DNA from: JALZUE01 sp051251725
GTDB lineage: Bacteria; Pseudomonadota; Gammaproteobacteria; Enterobacterales; Alteromonadaceae
Direction: 5' to 3'
Assembly: GCA_051251725.1 (NCBI GenBank)
Contig: JBPOFN010000061.1
Location: 1-18,939 of the forward strand
Length of the DNA: 18,939 nucleotides
Shown: positions 7,623 through 15,299 of the stretch, piece after piece
Numbering within the stretch: position 1 is the stretch's first letter
Layout of the letters: the number at the start of each line of letters is the position of its first letter
Notes under the pieces: generated by a model
Database searches by the model: none
Told to the model about the DNA's origin: nothing
The model's input: the letters and a program-made list of their open reading frames with translations, nothing else
Position numbers and translations under genes: made by a program

Positions 7623-8210
7623 TTATATTTTTGCTGTGTGTAATATTTCGTCAGTAACATTTGATAAATTATTTAATACGTAGTCTACCTTTGGCGGAAT
7701 ATGCTCAGGTAGTTTATGGCCACTCTTTACCAAAATTAAGGTGCTAATGTTAGCACTTTCGCCAGCAGTTATGTCACTGAGTTTATCGCCTATTAATATA
7801 CTTTTTTGGGTGTCAATTTGGTAGTTATCTATTAATGGCTTGAGCATACCTGTTTTGGGCTTTCTGCAGTTACAATCAATTTTGTATTCGCCTATACCAT
7901 TTGTTGGGTGGTGAGGGCAAAAACGCACTTCGGTAATATGGATGTTATTCTTTTTTAGGGTGTTAAGCATCCAAGTGTTGAGTGTGTGAAAGTCTTCTTC
8001 GGTGTAATAGCCTCTGCCGATACCTGCTTGGTTAGTTATGATAAAAAGTAAGTAACCACTTGCTTGCATTTTTTGTAAGGCTGAAATGCAGCCTTGGGTA
8101 AATTCAAAGTCTTCAATTTTGTGTAAATAGTTTATTTCTTTGTTAATAACGCCGTCACGATCTAAAAATATTGCCGGCTTTAAGTTTGTAGTGCTTGGTA
8201 ATGTAATCAT
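7623..8210 (-). CDS. gmhB: GmhB-like D-glycero-D-manno-heptose-1,7-bisphosphate 7-phosphatase
   Basis: The protein has 195 residues, the normal size for GmhB (about 190). The ATG at 8210 was chosen because the 27 residues upstream in frame overlap the previous gene and carry no homology-like pattern. HAD motif I is FLDRDGVIN (15-23) with Asp17/Asp19; motif II is ITNQAGIGRG (58-67). The zinc loop has CPHHP at 98-102 and CNC at 113-115, matching the Cys-x-His ... Cys-x-Cys spacing of GmhB. Motif IV is GDKLSDI (141-147). The enzyme removes the C7 phosphate of heptose bisphosphate during ADP- or GDP-heptose synthesis. It starts two bases after the PHP gene and ends seven bases before the first possible lipoprotein start. 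No other heptose gene is in the window, so it may serve a heptose in the exopolymer or duplicate the chromosomal LPS enzyme. Confidence 0.85.
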   Translation of the reverse strand: MITLPSTTNLKPAIFLDRDGVINKEINYLHKIEDFEFTQGCISALQKMQASGYLLFIITNQAGIGRGYYTEEDFHTLNTWMLNTLKKNNIHITEVRFCPHHPTNGIGEYKIDCNCRKPKTGMLKPLIDNYQIDTQKSILIGDKLSDITAGESANISTLILVKSGHKLPEHIPPKVDYVLNNLSNVTDEILHTAKI

Positions 8211-8212
8211 AA

Positions 8213-10723
8213 TTATTTGCTCGTCAGGCGAATGGGGTTGGTATAAAACATGTAATGATGGTCTTCTGCTTGAATACTTCTGCCGCGCCAACGTAATACG
8301 GTATCTTGGGTGTTAATAAGCAATTTTTTCTCAAAGTGAAATTTTAAGGGAGATTTTTCATACATTAAGGGCTCAAATTTTACGGTACGTATATCATCCT
8401 CTGTAATAACAATTAATTCTATTTCATCTAGCGATGTTGAATAATTTTGCCAATCACGTTCATTAAGTGTTAAATCAAGCGTAATAGTTACTTGTGTGTA
8501 ATTATCTACGTTTAAGTTGTCACCCATTGTCGCTGAATTTTTATTGTTTTTTACCGTAAATGCTAATTGGTCAATAAACTTGCCGTGCTGCGCCCAAAAG
8601 TTACCCGCTCGTAGCGCTTGTAAAATATTGTTTTGATCATTATTTTTTGAATATAAATGTGTAGTAGAAAACTGACAAGGCCAAAAGTCACCAGAACTTC
8701 CATGAAAATCTGATGCAGCTCTTGCTGCCCATACATTTTTGCCTTCTTGTAATAACAAGTCCCATTCAGCTCCTGTTATTGCTATTGAAGGATCCCAACC
8801 GTGAATTGTTTTTTGTTTATGTGTGTATGAGCCATTATTACCAGCTCTATTTTTTTGATGGCCTGGAGCGCCAGAAAATCCAATCACCATATCACTATAA
8901 GATGACCATTCTTCAATATCATGTTTGTTTTCACTATGCTGATAATCTTTTCGGCTCGGATGATTGTATATAACTACCGGGGCTATATCATTGTAAGTGG
9001 CATTTTTTTCTAGCCACTTTAATGCCTGTTCAGCATCAAGTAATTTTTGGTCGCGTTTTCCCCAGCTATCGTATCTAGTTTTGAAGGCATATAAGTCTCG
9101 TTGACTATTTTCATGTTTAGGCAATAGCACAGTGGCATGTTCTCTTCCCATGAAGGGGGGGATATTCCACTCTAAGCCAGCCATAATTGTCATGTATGGG
9201 TAACTTTCATTCACTTTTGCTATGTCATTAAAGTATTCTGGAGTAGCCACTTTATTTAAATTGTAATCACCATGATCTGTAATAGCGATAGCATTACAGC
9301 CGTAAGTGCTGGCCTGCTTTGCTAATTGAGCTACTGTTTGGTTACCGTCGGAGTATTTAGTGTGTATATGTGTATCAATGGTTAACCACTGACCATTTTT
9401 TACTGGTGTGGCGGTAGAGCGGCTAATTTTATTGTTGTTGTCAGCGCTATGCTTTTTTTCTTTAAATAAAGGCATTCGATTAATACGAGATACAATTCTA
9501 TTTTCTTGCGATCGATATAAGGGGGAGTCGATATTATCAAAAACACGTTCAAATTCATTACCTTTAAAGCCCTCAGGTAAGTCATGAATAAAAGGAAAGA
9601 ATACACTTTCATCGGTTATATTAGCGAGTGTTTTTTGTGCGAAAATGGCATCAGTAGTGCTTTTTGTTAATTTTTCTGAAAACATTAAGCCGGTTTTATC
9701 TGCGGCTAAATCGGCAAAACTATAGCCACTGCCGCCTTTGTAACTATCAAGTAATTCTTTTATTTCACCAATATTTAGCGCTATCTCTTGATCGCCTATT
9801 TGTTCTAATACTACAGAGTAAAGAAAATGAAGCTTTAAATCGCCGCGACCACGAAGGGTAGGGGCATTGTTGATGGTTATTGTGTTTTCAATGCCGATAA
9901 AACGCGCAAAACTGTTATTACTATAGGCTATCGCTAGCGCCCATAAAGCTGCTGTATTTTCGGTAACTGGGTCGTATTCAATCGATTGTTTTTGTGCAAA
10001 TGCAAACACTTTACCAATATACCAAGCTAACGATGATTCCGTTTGTGGTAATGAATGAATGAACGAAAGGTAAGCCTTTACTCGTTCGGTTTCGATATCA
10101 GCACTGTTGTTATTAATTGTACGTATAACTGATGCTGCATTTTTCATTGTGCTATTAATTTGGTCTTTAAAATCTGTAGTTTTAGTAGTTGTTAAAATAA
10201 GCTGATTATTTTTAATTTGACCGGAATAAATCAGTTTCATCACAGTTTCTTCAGCGTCATCACCAAAAATTAGCCCTGTGGTTAAGCCTATTGTTTTTTC
10301 TACTAACCAGCCATTAATAGGTAAGTAACCTAAATCACATGATGTAATTGAGAACTTATCAAAGTCAGGTGTTAATAAGCAGCTAATGTTTATATATAAA
10401 GGTGCACCCAATATTGAGAATTCTTTGGTGGCGAAAAGATATAAACCAAAATGGCTTAGCCTAGTTTGAAAACGAGATTTAGGTATGGTGTGAGCGCTAG
10501 CTATGGCAATTGAGTCTAGCTCGTTTTGTGATAGTGAAATTTCAATAAAATTGTTAGTTGAGGCAAATTTTTGTCGTAATTCTTGGAGAATATTTTTTGC
10601 GTTATGAATTTCTGCTGGAGACAGTTTGCCATTTTTCTCAATGTTAGGCGATATCGAAATAATCAGGCAAGATAATGCCAGTAAAACAATGAGTTTTATT
10701 AATGATTTTTTTAAAAATTTCAT
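8213..10723 (-). CDS. Large exported PHP-domain metallohydrolase (CehA/McbA-like) with an unassigned N-terminal half
   Basis: The protein has 836 residues from the ATG at 10723; a GTG four codons earlier (10735) with GAAG upstream is an alternative start. A short basic stretch and a hydrophobic segment at about 5-25 make a signal anchor or signal peptide. Residues about 30-420 form a region I cannot name, containing KGGSGYSFADLAADKTG (329-345). The PHP domain follows and has a complete set of candidate metal ligands: THIHTKYSDG (His452, His454), ITDHGD (Asp483, His484), AGLEWN (Glu518), YNHPSR (His588) and ASDFHG (Asp672, His674). The last 110 or so residues look beta-rich. PHP enzymes hydrolyse phosphoesters, and related exported forms are poorly known. 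It precedes the GmhB-like phosphatase by two bases. A periplasmic phosphoesterase acting on glycan or lipid carrier phosphate is an inference only. Confidence 0.75.
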   Translation of the reverse strand: MKFLKKSLIKLIVLLALSCLIISISPNIEKNGKLSPAEIHNAKNILQELRQKFASTNNFIEISLSQNELDSIAIASAHTIPKSRFQTRLSHFGLYLFATKEFSILGAPLYINISCLLTPDFDKFSITSCDLGYLPINGWLVEKTIGLTTGLIFGDDAEETVMKLIYSGQIKNNQLILTTTKTTDFKDQINSTMKNAASVIRTINNNSADIETERVKAYLSFIHSLPQTESSLAWYIGKVFAFAQKQSIEYDPVTENTAALWALAIAYSNNSFARFIGIENTITINNAPTLRGRGDLKLHFLYSVVLEQIGDQEIALNIGEIKELLDSYKGGSGYSFADLAADKTGLMFSEKLTKSTTDAIFAQKTLANITDESVFFPFIHDLPEGFKGNEFERVFDNIDSPLYRSQENRIVSRINRMPLFKEKKHSADNNNKISRSTATPVKNGQWLTIDTHIHTKYSDGNQTVAQLAKQASTYGCNAIAITDHGDYNLNKVATPEYFNDIAKVNESYPYMTIMAGLEWNIPPFMGREHATVLLPKHENSQRDLYAFKTRYDSWGKRDQKLLDAEQALKWLEKNATYNDIAPVVIYNHPSRKDYQHSENKHDIEEWSSYSDMVIGFSGAPGHQKNRAGNNGSYTHKQKTIHGWDPSIAITGAEWDLLLQEGKNVWAARAASDFHGSSGDFWPCQFSTTHLYSKNNDQNNILQALRAGNFWAQHGKFIDQLAFTVKNNKNSATMGDNLNVDNYTQVTITLDLTLNERDWQNYSTSLDEIELIVITEDDIRTVKFEPLMYEKSPLKFHFEKKLLINTQDTVLRWRGRSIQAEDHHYMFYTNPIRLTSK

Positions 10724-10763
10724 TATCCAAGTCACAATATCTTCACTTTAGCATGGGGTAATA

Positions 10764-10792
10764 ATTGTATTTACATAATTTTTTTTATTAAA
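10764..10792 (-). promoter_or_regulatory. Possible sigma-70 promoter before the PHP gene
   Basis: On the minus strand TTTAAT (10787-10792) and TACAAT (10764-10769) are separated by 17 bases that include an uninterrupted A8 tract. The -10 fits well and the -35 is weak. It would start transcription of the PHP/gmhB/lipoprotein/glycosyltransferase sub-block independently of the genes upstream. AT-rich sequence makes chance matches likely. Confidence 0.3.
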
Positions 10793-10815
10793 TTGAGCTA
10801 CATCATTCAATTTAA
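10788..10815. repeat. Perfect 9-bp inverted repeat after the ATP-grasp/phosphatase gene
   Basis: TTAAATTGA (10788-10796) and TCAATTTAA (10807-10815) are exact reverse complements around a 10-base loop. It lies three bases beyond the stop codon complement at 10818-10820, so minus-strand mRNA would fold directly after the ATP-grasp/LMW-PTP stop codon. In that direction it is followed by TAAAAAAAA, not a T-run, so it is not a standard intrinsic terminator. It overlaps the possible -35 box of the next sub-block and could instead be an operator. Confidence 0.55.
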
Positions 10816-10817
10816 CT

Positions 10818-12566
10818 TTAAGGGGGGCAGACAGCCGTATTTTTTATATGCTTCGTTAACTCGTCAATACTTGCATCAATTAAGGTATAACATTCTTTCA
10901 AGTAGTCAGGTTTGGCATCATAAGGATCAGCTATTTCATGATGAAATCCTAAGTTACTAGGAATAAGATCAGCTAACGAAATGTAATCTATTTCAGGGTA
11001 GTATGTTTGTAATAAGTATTCATTTTTCTTATCCATGATCACAACTAAGGTATTAGGCGATAAACAATGATGGCGTCTTAGCCATTTCGATTTATGGTCT
11101 GATAAGTCAACTTGCCAGTTTTTAGCCATTTCAACGCATTGAGGCTTGGCCTTTCTTTGATCTATTTGATGAAAACCAAAAGAATCAACCGATAAGCTAT
11201 TGAGTGATGTCTCGGTAATTTTTTGTTGGAATAACTTGCCAGCAAATGGGCTGCGCATAATATTACCGTAACAAATAAATAAGATTTCAGTTTTTGGATT
11301 TGCTATTAACGCTTGTTTAAAACGGGAAATTCTTTTCTCGCGTTTGATAGTTTTTATGACGGGAAGCTTGTCTATTTTATCTTTAAAAAGCTCATAGAAT
11401 TCATGCCAAAAAGGACGTTGGTCAAACCATTTGAATGAATCGATATAATCGTTGCCCGTAAGAATACGAGACAATCCAAATAATCGCTTACCTAAAACTA
11501 ATAATGCGCTACCAGTGCCTTTTTTAAGCTTGGTGGAATCAAACTCACTTTTCATCGCATAGATGTCATTAGTAAAGCTACGTGAATAAGCTTTCAGGTT
11601 GTAGGTCAATTTATCTAACGGCTTAAAACCAAGTAGTATTTCGGCATACATACTTGGAAAATTTATGCCTGCATTAACCGCAAGCGGTAATGAACCCCAA
11701 AATCTGGCGTTGATCTCTATTAAAATCCAATCTTTATTTTCTGGATTGTATTTGAATTCGAACATGCCAACGCCGGTATATTTGAGTTTCATGCAAAATT
11801 TTTGACAGGCGTATAGCATTGCCGGGTCAAGCGGGATAGCTTTACGGTATGAGCTGCCGCCGCCTGTTTCTGGCTCTGCAACACGAGCGTGAGCAAAGGC
11901 GGCTTTTACCTTACCTTTATTAGCCAATATTGAAACGCCAATGCCATAGCCCGGAAAGTAAGACTCTACTAAACAAGGTTGCGCACCGTTAATTGCAATA
12001 AAATCAATAAGATCTTGTTCTGAATGGGCAATTTTTACGCTTTGGCGTTTATTTAACTCGTCTTCATCATATGATTGTGTTGGTTTTAATACAAACGGTA
12101 AACCGTATGTTTGTTGAAGTTGCTCAAAGGTATGATCTGATAATTGTAAAACATTTCCTAAGGCAACAGGAATGTCGCAAGACTGCCCAGTGAGCCTTGT
12201 TTCAACTTTATTAAATAGTGGTTCTAAATCTTGAGGTTCAGGCAGGGCAAAAATGGTTGTTATGTTTAATGATTTTTTTATGTCCATTAATGGCAACAAT
12301 GCTCTTTCATCACAGGGAATAACCAGATCATATTGCTGATCTATTAGTAGCTTGGTGACTTCTGCTGTCCATTCGTCAATAGTCATTGATTGATGGTTTA
12401 AACCATAGGTATTACGGATGCATGTAGACTGCAGTGTGACTGAAGTGTTAGAAAAGCTAACGACGTCTACTAACATTCCAGTTTGTGAAAGCGAGCGTAT
12501 AACGGTTAAAAAACTACGAGTGTCTTCACCAAAAATGAGAACGGTTTTATTTTTAAGGGGCATCAT
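10818..12566 (-). CDS. ATP-grasp ligase fused to a low-molecular-weight protein tyrosine phosphatase
   Basis: The protein has 582 residues in two parts. Residues 1 to about 400 are an ATP-grasp protein of the carbamoyl-phosphate-synthase-like type: a Rossmann-like start (KTVLIFGEDTRSFL), IPCDERALLPL (83-93), the ATP-binding FVLKP (158-162), LVESYFPGYGIG (199-210), and the metal-binding GMFEFKYN (267-274) with WILIEINARFWGS (280-292). Residues about 425-578 are a low-molecular-weight tyrosine phosphatase with ILFICYGNIMRSPFAG (428-443), giving the C-x5-R-S loop (Cys432, Arg438), and EIADPYDAK (544-552) with the general-acid Asp547. Both halves look catalytically intact. LMW-PTPs such as Wzb dephosphorylate the Wzc tyrosine kinase that controls capsule polymerisation. 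The gene overlaps the flippase gene by 14 bases. The joined form is unusual, and no frameshift is seen between the halves. The ATP-grasp substrate is unknown. Confidence 0.85.
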   Translation of the reverse strand: MMPLKNKTVLIFGEDTRSFLTVIRSLSQTGMLVDVVSFSNTSVTLQSTCIRNTYGLNHQSMTIDEWTAEVTKLLIDQQYDLVIPCDERALLPLMDIKKSLNITTIFALPEPQDLEPLFNKVETRLTGQSCDIPVALGNVLQLSDHTFEQLQQTYGLPFVLKPTQSYDEDELNKRQSVKIAHSEQDLIDFIAINGAQPCLVESYFPGYGIGVSILANKGKVKAAFAHARVAEPETGGGSSYRKAIPLDPAMLYACQKFCMKLKYTGVGMFEFKYNPENKDWILIEINARFWGSLPLAVNAGINFPSMYAEILLGFKPLDKLTYNLKAYSRSFTNDIYAMKSEFDSTKLKKGTGSALLVLGKRLFGLSRILTGNDYIDSFKWFDQRPFWHEFYELFKDKIDKLPVIKTIKREKRISRFKQALIANPKTEILFICYGNIMRSPFAGKLFQQKITETSLNSLSVDSFGFHQIDQRKAKPQCVEMAKNWQVDLSDHKSKWLRRHHCLSPNTLVVIMDKKNEYLLQTYYPEIDYISLADLIPSNLGFHHEIADPYDAKPDYLKECYTLIDASIDELTKHIKNTAVCPP

Positions 12567-14043
12567 TAATATTTTTCTTATTGTCCAGAAACGGCAGTCT
12601 ATTTGTAACGAGTTGATAGATGAATTTTGACTCTATAACACCTAATAAATTTAGCCTACAACCCAATAAAGCCAATATGCTATAGATAATGCCAGCACTC
12701 GTTATAGTTATTGCTAGCGCGGCGAGTGGTGCTAATGTACCTAATGGCATGAGCCTGACTAATTCCATTGTAACGAAGGCAGCTAATAATGGATATATAC
12801 TTGATTGTATTAATTGTATAAAGCTTCCGATTCTAAGATAAGTAAGCCAGGTAAAACCTATCGTTATAATGCCAATGTCTATAAATACTTTTATTTTTGC
12901 TAATGTTTCAATTGTATCAATAATGGAGAGGCAAGTAATAAAAGCCAAGAGTGAAAAGCCAAGTGTAAATAGATCGTAATAAAAAAGACTTTTTACATTG
13001 TTTGTCGCAGTCATTATTTGGCTAATGAAATTTCCAAGTCCGTATGTAAACAAAGAAAAGCCCAAAATAGAAATGAGCGATATATAAGGCACCCATTGTT
13101 CGCCCAATATTACTTGAACAAAGTTGTTGGCAATTAATGACCAGCCGAAAGAAATGGGAAAGGCGATAAGACTTATTATTGCGAATGACTTTCTAATTTT
13201 TAAGTGTTGTTCATGCGAGCTGTTTTCAGTTTTAGCAATACTGGTATAAAAAACTTCCGCAATAGGAGAAAGCAACTCTCTGCTGGGCATTAAAACAAGG
13301 TCTTTTGAAAAGTTATATGCACCTAAACCTGTAATTCCTTGGATGCTGGCAGCGAACCAGTTATCGAATTTAGCTCTAATGTGCCCTATAAATCCTTTAC
13401 CGATAACCCACTTCGAAAAGTGAAGGTGTTCTTTCCAATCGTGTATTTCAAATTTAATTTTCGATTGAATAAAAGTATATGAAAATACGCTATACAATAA
13501 AGCTGAAATAACAGCTCCGCATATTAAAGCCCAATAATTATGAAAAACAATCGCTAATAAGATGGTAAGTACATTACCTAAAAACCTCGATGAGATAGAT
13601 ATATGAGCAATTTTTTGATAGCTCATATCTTTTTTATACTGCATCAGCCAGCCATTACTTAAAGCATTAATTGTTGGGAGAAAGGCTATGATTAAAAATG
13701 CAGGAATTAGATGCGAAGAATTAAAGTAGGCAGCAATAATGGGCGCAACAATTACAAAGATGATGCTGGTGAAAAATTTAAATAATAAATTACAGCTCCA
13801 AGCGTTATTTAAATCTTGTTTATTAGTGTTTTTTTTCTGTATGAAATATTGCTCTGAGCCAATATTGGTCAAAGTATCCGTTAGTTGTAAAGCTAACATT
13901 ATTATTGCCATTATCCCAAAGTCAGCTGGCGATAATAATCTTGCTAAAATGAAGATCGAACAAAAGCCTAAAATACGGTTGGCCCAGCTTAAGCATACTA
14001 ACCAGCTAATTCCCGAAATAATACGCTTTTGCTCTTGTGACAT
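12553..14043 (-). CDS. Wzx-type oligosaccharide flippase (MOP superfamily)
   Basis: The protein has 496 residues and many hydrophobic segments, consistent with 12-14 membrane helices. The N-terminus (SGISWLVCLSWANRILGFCSIFILARLLSPADFGIMAI, in parts) has the ARLLSPADFG motif (34-43) common to WzxC-like flippases of the polysaccharide synthase family, followed by GSEQYFIQ (62-69). It would move the undecaprenyl-linked repeat unit across the inner membrane. This predicts a Wzx/Wzy type pathway with a polymerase encoded outside the window. The ATG at 14043 lies two bases beyond the stop of the acyltransferase gene. No strong ribosome site is visible, which fits re-initiation or coupling. Length and helix pattern are normal for the family. 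Confidence 0.85.
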   Translation of the reverse strand: MSQEQKRIISGISWLVCLSWANRILGFCSIFILARLLSPADFGIMAIIMLALQLTDTLTNIGSEQYFIQKKNTNKQDLNNAWSCNLLFKFFTSIIFVIVAPIIAAYFNSSHLIPAFLIIAFLPTINALSNGWLMQYKKDMSYQKIAHISISSRFLGNVLTILLAIVFHNYWALICGAVISALLYSVFSYTFIQSKIKFEIHDWKEHLHFSKWVIGKGFIGHIRAKFDNWFAASIQGITGLGAYNFSKDLVLMPSRELLSPIAEVFYTSIAKTENSSHEQHLKIRKSFAIISLIAFPISFGWSLIANNFVQVILGEQWVPYISLISILGFSLFTYGLGNFISQIMTATNNVKSLFYYDLFTLGFSLLAFITCLSIIDTIETLAKIKVFIDIGIITIGFTWLTYLRIGSFIQLIQSSIYPLLAAFVTMELVRLMPLGTLAPLAALAITITSAGIIYSILALLGCRLNLLGVIESKFIYQLVTNRLPFLDNKKNINDAP

Positions 14044-14045
14044 GG

Positions 14046-15137
14046 TTATGAAACTGCTTTTTTAATGCGTCTTAATAAATGGCTTGCAAGAAAAGCAGGT
14101 TTTTTTCTACGGTAATTTGAGATGATCATAGTGCCGCTTTCATTGCTTAAAGATTTTTTGTAGCGCCCATCCCCGCCCATAAAATCATAAATATCAAATC
14201 CTTGTTTAGCATAATCTACGATTGCTAAACTATGGGCTAACATGCCCGGTTTTAAACGGTTGTCTTGCGAGTATTCAATACCTGATAAATAGAAGTAGAT
14301 GGTATCTTTATATCTGAAATTATATAAATAGCAGATGATACGATCGTTATTTTCTACTTTTAATAAATCGACAACGCCGTGATCAAAGTGCCGTTCAATA
14401 AAATCATTGTGAAAAGAAATAAAGTAAGGGTTCTCAAAACCACTATTTTGGTTTTCCCAACGCTTGATATGTAATTCACCAGCAGCCTTTAAAAACTGTT
14501 GTGCTTGTTGCGTATTTTGGGCTTTAGTGATGGATAAGTTATCAATACCGCCCAATAGTTTAGCTGTTCGTCTTATTTGTGAGCGAGAATTAGCAGATAA
14601 GCTCGTTAGATAACTATTAAAGTTGGCAATGTCATCGTTTAATTTTGTATGGTAGCTAGTGGTCTGCCAAGTGGCTAATTGCATCAATTTGTTAGAATGC
14701 GGTGTTTCAACAATGCTGGCGTTACTGACTCCTATGATAAGTTCATCAAAGTCTTTTAAGTGGCTTTCAAAATGATTTAATACCGCAGAGCGAATAGCAT
14801 ATTCATGTCCATCTGCACATAAAATGTCGTTATATTCATTCCAGATTTGATCTTTAGCGGTATCTCCGGTTCTGTTTAACCAAAGCTGTTTCGAGCTGAC
14901 GCCATATTTAACAAAGGTATGCTCTGATAAAAAGCCAAGTCCGATAATTTTGTCTTGGTAGGTTACTTGAAGTAAATGAGTATTGTAATCAATAAATGCA
15001 AGCCAAGTTTCTATCCAATACCAACTGGTGAATATAGAATTACATGCATTTTCTTCCAGTATTAACCATGAAGCTTTAATGTTTTTGATTTGATTCTTAT
15101 CTACGGGAACTAAGGTAACTATTAATTGCGCGGCCAT
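14046..15137 (-). CDS. CelD/BcsL-like acyltransferase (GNAT superfamily), first gene of the minus-strand block
   Basis: The protein has 363 residues from the ATG at 15137. An earlier ATG at 15191 would add 18 residues; neither has a clear ribosome site, and I prefer 15137 because family members usually begin at the first beta strand (here AAQLIVTLVPV). SIFTSWYWIETWLAF (34-48), SANSRSQIRRTAK and the late RLKPG (294-298) with YDFMGGDGRYKKSLS (317-331) match the CelD/FemAB-like acetyltransferase family (Acetyltransf_6), whose members sit in polysaccharide gene clusters. A FemAB-like member is a known associate of XrtA/PEP-CTERM loci. The likely role is acyl transfer onto a sugar or sugar-peptide; the substrate is unproven. 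It is divergent from prsT, with a shared 162-base spacer that could hold both promoters. Confidence 0.72.
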   Translation of the reverse strand: MAAQLIVTLVPVDKNQIKNIKASWLILEENACNSIFTSWYWIETWLAFIDYNTHLLQVTYQDKIIGLGFLSEHTFVKYGVSSKQLWLNRTGDTAKDQIWNEYNDILCADGHEYAIRSAVLNHFESHLKDFDELIIGVSNASIVETPHSNKLMQLATWQTTSYHTKLNDDIANFNSYLTSLSANSRSQIRRTAKLLGGIDNLSITKAQNTQQAQQFLKAAGELHIKRWENQNSGFENPYFISFHNDFIERHFDHGVVDLLKVENNDRIICYLYNFRYKDTIYFYLSGIEYSQDNRLKPGMLAHSLAIVDYAKQGFDIYDFMGGDGRYKKSLSNESGTMIISNYRRKKPAFLASHLLRRIKKAVS

Positions 15138-15212
15138 ACTAATTATTATTGGTTTTAAATTGTAATGCGTTGAAATAGTGTACCCTTTCATTGTTTGAAA
15201 GAGAACGTATTG

Positions 15213-15240
15213 TTGTTAATTAACTTAAATGGCGTACAAT
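15213..15240 (+). promoter_or_regulatory. Candidate sigma-70 promoter of prsT
   Basis: TTGTTA (15213-15218) and TACAAT (15235-15240) are separated by 16 bases, and would start transcription near 15247 with a leader of about 50 bases. The ribosome site AAGGAAG (15288-15294) is five bases before the ATG at 15300. A palindrome TTAATTAA (15216-15223) overlaps the -35 region and could hold a regulator, though such short AT palindromes are common by chance. Confidence 0.4.
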
Positions 15241-15299
15241 ATTTTCAGCTCTAAAATTGAGAAATTAGTATTAAATAAAACTTATTTAAGGAAGACGTT

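Noticed and set aside
8211..8291. N-terminal extension of the GmhB-like protein
   Set aside because: It lies inside the PHP gene in another frame, and the 195-residue form already covers the whole family length.
13739..14065. Open frame of 108 codons on the + strand
   Set aside because: It is antisense to the flippase gene and its protein has no recognisable pattern; it is a shadow of the opposite strand.
15230..15246. Second sigma-54 promoter before prsT (TGGC at 15230-15233)
   Set aside because: The GC expected ten bases after the GG is missing, so only the -24 half is present.
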